From NCBI RefSeq assembly GCF_001444405.1, contig NZ_CP013188.1:620001-684000 (forward strand): DNA of 64,000 nt, read 5' to 3'. This document shows positions 62,009-64,000 of this stretch, one piece after another (the first letter of the stretch is position 1; each line of letters opens with the position of its first letter). The notes beneath the pieces are model-generated. The model saw nothing but the letters and a program-made list of their open reading frames with translations, was not told the origin of the DNA and searched no databases. This DNA is from Pseudoalteromonas phenolica (GTDB taxonomy: Bacteria; Pseudomonadota; Gammaproteobacteria; Enterobacterales; Alteromonadaceae). The position numbers were made by a program, and so were the translations under genes.

Positions 62009-62281
62009 TTGAGAATTAGAGCTAGCCGACAACTCAGAGAGGAAATGTTCAAAAGAGTGCTTATCGCATTAACTTTGTTCGGCGTGGCAATATATATTTT
62101 GTCATCACCGGATGGAGTTTGCTTTGAAATACTCTTTAAAGAGTTATGTAACTCTGAAGATAAGTCGGTTGTTCTCACATGGATTTTAGTTGCTGATTCG
62201 GTGTTGCTTGCTTATGTCATGTCGCCATTTGTTAAGTATGGCGCATTAAAATTCTTGATAAAGTCAAAAAACGAACACTAA
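62009..62281 (+). CDS. Cassette gene 1: small protein with two hydrophobic segments
   Basis: The start is TTG 62009 with GGAG six bases upstream; ATG 62045 gives a 78-residue alternative. The 90-residue protein has hydrophobic segments at about 17-29 (ALTLFGVAIYIL) and 54-72 (VVLTWILVADSVLLAYVM). Its stop codon overlaps the first bases of the attC1 site, as usual for a cassette. No family is recognised. Small membrane proteins are typical cassette content. Confidence 0.6.
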   Translation: MRIRASRQLREEMFKRVLIALTLFGVAIYILSSPDGVCFEILFKELCNSEDKSVVLTWILVADSVLLAYVMSPFVKYGALKFLIKSKNEH

Positions 62282-62377
62282 CAAAGCAAATTAAAAAGCG
62301 CGGACAAAAAACAGTTGGCTTTGTTCGTACCTCACAAATTTTAACCAACTATTTTTTGCCGTTTATTTGCGGCGTTA
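62279..62377 (+). repeat. Integron attC recombination site 1
   Basis: A 99-base site starting TAACAAAGC and ending GGCGTTA. CGGACAAAAAACAGTTGGC pairs with CCAACTATTTTTTGCCG across a variable centre, the single-strand hairpin that integron integrase recognises. The attC hairpin acts as a recombination site and could also reduce transcription. Confidence 0.85.
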
Positions 62378-62679
62378 TGTTTAAAGAGAGTATGGACGCA
62401 GAATTAAAGAAAAGAGTTGATGTCATAGTTGGGCTTAGCAGACTTGCTGGGGGCATACTTATTTTAATAGGGTGTCTACTAGTATTCTTCTTTGCACAAG
62501 CTGCGCTCGATCCGAATGCTGTAATTGAAGTCAACGGAATCCCGACTAAAGAAAAAAGTACAAAAATATCGGCTGTGTTGTTTGCCTGTTTATTTCCAAT
62601 AAGTGGCCTATTTTTAGCGTTTGCACCTAGCAAATTAATAGACAAATTGGCCGCAAAAATAATTACCCGTTTGAGTTAA
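62377..62679 (+). CDS. Cassette gene 2: small protein with two hydrophobic segments
   Basis: The start is set at ATG 62377, placed on the end of attC1; a second ATG at 62392 is an alternative. The roughly 100-residue protein has a span at about 22-44 (LAGGILILIGCLLVFFFAQAAL) and another hydrophobic segment near 69-84 (AVLFACLFPISGLFLAF), with polar ends. No family is recognised. It occupies its own cassette between attC1 and attC2 in the same orientation. Confidence 0.65.
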   Translation: MFKESMDAELKKRVDVIVGLSRLAGGILILIGCLLVFFFAQAALDPNAVIEVNGIPTKEKSTKISAVLFACLFPISGLFLAFAPSKLIDKLAAKIITRLS

Positions 62680-62687
62680 TTTAAACA

Positions 62688-62783
62688 TAACAAATTAATT
62701 AAACAGTGGACGCAAAACAGCAGGCTTGCGCTCATTCTTCGCTTATTTTAGCCTACTGTTTTTCGCCGTTTATTAAGGCGTTA
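62688..62783 (+). repeat. Integron attC recombination site 2
   Basis: A 96-base site, TAACAAATTA to GGCGTTA. The arms GGACGCAAAACAGCAGGC and GCCTACTGTTTTTCGCC pair with a loop between, similar to attC1. Confidence 0.85.
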
Positions 62784-62802
62784 GTTTTATGGAGAAAGTA
62801 TT

Positions 62803-63420
62803 GTGGAAATCTGGAAGTTATTGTTCTTTATACCTGCGTGTTTTGCGCTCAATATGACTCCTGGTCCAAACAATCTATTGTCCATGAACAATGCTCGTTG
62901 TTACGGTTTCAAATCTGCTTTTATTGCTGGACTTGGTCGTATTGCTGCATTCGCAGTAATGATTGCTTTGGCTGCTTCTGGTTTAGCAGTTGTTCTCTAT
63001 GCTTCTGAGACTCTATTTCTAGCGATTAAAATTGTGGGCGCTGGTTATTTGTTGTGGATTGCCTTTAATCTTTGGCGTTCGGCAGCAAGTCCTGTTTCTG
63101 AACTAGAAAATACTCGCAACCAATTGGGTTTAGCTAAACAAGAATTTTTGCTAGCCGCCGGTAATCCAAAGGCGATCTTAATCTTTACCGCCTTTCTGCC
63201 ACAGTTCGTCAATGTTTCAGAGAATGTAAATGAACAGTTCTTCGCTCTAGGGGCTACGTTCCTAGTTTTAGAAATGGGTGCAATATCGATTTATGCGATA
63301 TTTGGAATGTACTTAAGGCAGTGGTTTACGAAGCCGAAAATGGCAAAGCGCTTCAATAGAGGTTGTGCAACTTTTTTGGCTATGTCTGGAGCAAGCTTGT
63401 TACTGAGTCGCCAGCAATAA
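62803..63420 (+). CDS. Cassette gene 3: LysE/RhtB-family exporter
   Basis: This 205-residue protein starts at GTG 62803, with GGAG eight bases upstream. It has the LysE translocator pattern: FFIPACFALNMTPGPNNLLSMNNA (NMTPGPN), GAGYLLWIAFNLWR, GNPKAILIFTAFLPQFV, and five or six membrane spans. The family exports amino acids or homoserine lactones, driven by the proton gradient. It is the only cassette gene here whose family is clear. Its attC is of a different type from its neighbours. Confidence 0.92.
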   Translation: MEIWKLLFFIPACFALNMTPGPNNLLSMNNARCYGFKSAFIAGLGRIAAFAVMIALAASGLAVVLYASETLFLAIKIVGAGYLLWIAFNLWRSAASPVSELENTRNQLGLAKQEFLLAAGNPKAILIFTAFLPQFVNVSENVNEQFFALGATFLVLEMGAISIYAIFGMYLRQWFTKPKMAKRFNRGCATFLAMSGASLLLSRQQ

Positions 63421-63423
63421 AAC

Positions 63424-63543
63424 TAACAAACTGTTTAAGAGTGATTCGCAACGTGTGGCATTTTTACTATGCGTTGGTTTAAGTGATTAAGGTGGTATGC
63501 GGCGGCATTGGTATTGCGTTGCTCACACCTTAACAGGGCGTTA
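63424..63543 (+). repeat. Integron attC site 3, longer Vibrio-type
   Basis: A 120-base site, TAACAAACTG to GGCGTTA, with arms GATTCGCAACG…GCGTTGC and inner GTGTGGCA/TATGCGG. In length and layout it resembles the 120-126 base repeats of Vibrio chromosomal superintegrons, as I recall them, and unlike attC1, 2 and 4. Confidence 0.8.
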
Positions 63544-63797
63544 TGCGTCTCTTTAAATCGCTGTCTTTAATGCAGTTTTTACTTCAAGTCTTTTCTTCAA
63601 ATCAGCTTTTAGGTACAGTGACGTAATCAAGTTTTAAGTTGGTCTTGGCTCTTCATTTTTCAATTTAAGCTGTGACTAGAAAGGTCATTCACCAGTCGAA
63701 CGCTTCTTTGCAATTTTGGGTTTGGTGAGTGTTTTTTAATTTTAAGTTTGGCTTAATAGTGCAGGCGCAAGCGCTTCTAAATTTGAGTGTCAACGCA
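63544..63797 (+). other. Cassette 4, apparently noncoding, 254 bases
   Basis: Between attC3 and attC4. The only in-frame reading near the start is a 27-codon frame from the ATG at 63543 (MRLFKSLSLMQFLLQVFSSN...), without a proper ribosome site. No longer frame is supported on either strand. It may carry a promoter, an RNA or a worn-out gene. Confidence 0.55.
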
Positions 63798-63892
63798 TAA
63801 CAAAGTCGTCAACGCGGACAAAATTCAGTTGGCTGGTTTCGCTCCGCTTTACATTATAGCCAACTAAATTTTGCCTTTTAACTGAGGCGTTA
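63798..63892 (+). repeat. Integron attC recombination site 4
   Basis: A 95-base site, TAACAAAGTCG to GGCGTTA, with arms GCGGACAAAATTCAGTTGGC and GCCAACTAAATTTTGCC. It is of the same type as attC1 and attC2. Confidence 0.85.
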
Positions 63893-63911
63893 CATTTTTA
63901 ATGGATTACGC

Positions 63912-64000
63912 ATGAAATATATTATATTGGCAATGTTAGGAATTTCTAATATTGCCAATTCATCTGCTGAGTTTCCTATCGGCAATTGGGAGGCTGTAAG
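63912..64000 (+). CDS. Cassette gene 5: exported protein, truncated by window edge
   Basis: The frame opens 19 bases after attC4 with ATG and a signal-peptide-like start (KYIILAMLGISNIANSSA), then EFPIGNWEAV. Only 29 codons are visible, so no family can be assigned. It is in the same orientation as the other cassettes. Confidence 0.55.
   Translation, partial: MKYIILAMLGISNIANSSAEFPIGNWEAV

Noticed and set aside
62706..63008. 100-codon open frame overlapping the exporter gene
   Set aside because: Begins inside attC2 and is in a different frame from the LysE-type gene, which has family motifs and a ribosome site.
1..64000. CRISPR array, prophage, insertion sequence or RNA genes
   Set aside because: No regularly spaced repeats, transposase, phage structural genes, rRNA or recognisable tRNA was seen. 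The only repeat array is the integron attC set.

Overview
The window reads as a chromosomal segment of a low-GC marine gammaproteobacterium of the Alteromonadales, most probably Pseudoalteromonas. This is inferred from gene content and style: secreted collagenase and prolyl oligopeptidase, many export signals, DUF2999-type small protein, NtrC-regulated MacB-like export operon, NupC/Udk/DeoB/DeoD nucleoside genes, and integron-type attC sites. No rRNA, tRNA, CRISPR array, prophage or insertion sequence was found.

Layout. 1-7.7 kb: 3' part of an old yellow enzyme, a secreted serine hydrolase, an unrecognised exported protein, flavohaemoglobin hmp with a small membrane protein, and an orphan TPR histidine kinase. 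7.8-15.3 kb: two tiny genes for double-glycine-leader, Cys-ending peptides, then an M9 collagenase, a lipoprotein, PaiB and an S9 peptidase lipoprotein. 15.4-19.0 kb: a translationally coupled pair, a large lipoprotein and a HEAT-repeat protein whose N-terminal half recalls vitellogenin-type lipid-transfer modules. 19.1-24.1 kb: an operon of a giant Ser/Thr kinase/degenerate cyclase/ATPase/TPR protein, a PhyH-like 2-oxoglutarate oxygenase and a 98-residue peptide that looks like a RiPP precursor. This is the best candidate for an undescribed system. 24.3-25.8 kb: a metzincin protease and its probable prodomain as separate genes.

26-38.8 kb: a PAS-PAS-diguanylate cyclase, GrpB-like protein, an orphan periplasmic binding protein, a ScfR-like regulator with a divergent partner, an SDR, a GNAT, an eight-helix membrane protein, an FG-GAP repeat protein, an RsmB-type rRNA methyltransferase and a Nudix hydrolase. 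39-43 kb: nucleoside uptake and salvage (nupC-udk diverging from deoB-deoD), with matching operator-like palindromes in the divergent region. 43-52.6 kb: ferredoxin-NADP reductase, small proteins, two more orphan binding proteins, a PAS chemoreceptor, a MocR-type regulator and others.

52.7-60.4 kb: an export operon with visible control: NtrC-type palindromes, a sigma-54-like promoter, a 30-codon hydrophobic small ORF, membrane-fusion protein, ABC ATPase, two FtsX-type permeases, a sigma-54 response regulator and its histidine kinase. The regulator probably controls its own operon. 60.4-61.7 kb: two small lipoproteins and a TerB-like protein.

61.8-64 kb: an integron cassette array of four attC sites with small membrane-protein, LysE-type exporter, apparently noncoding, and truncated secreted-protein cassettes. 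No integrase gene is in the window. One attC is of the longer Vibrio type, the others of a shorter type, so cassettes of different origin are mixed.
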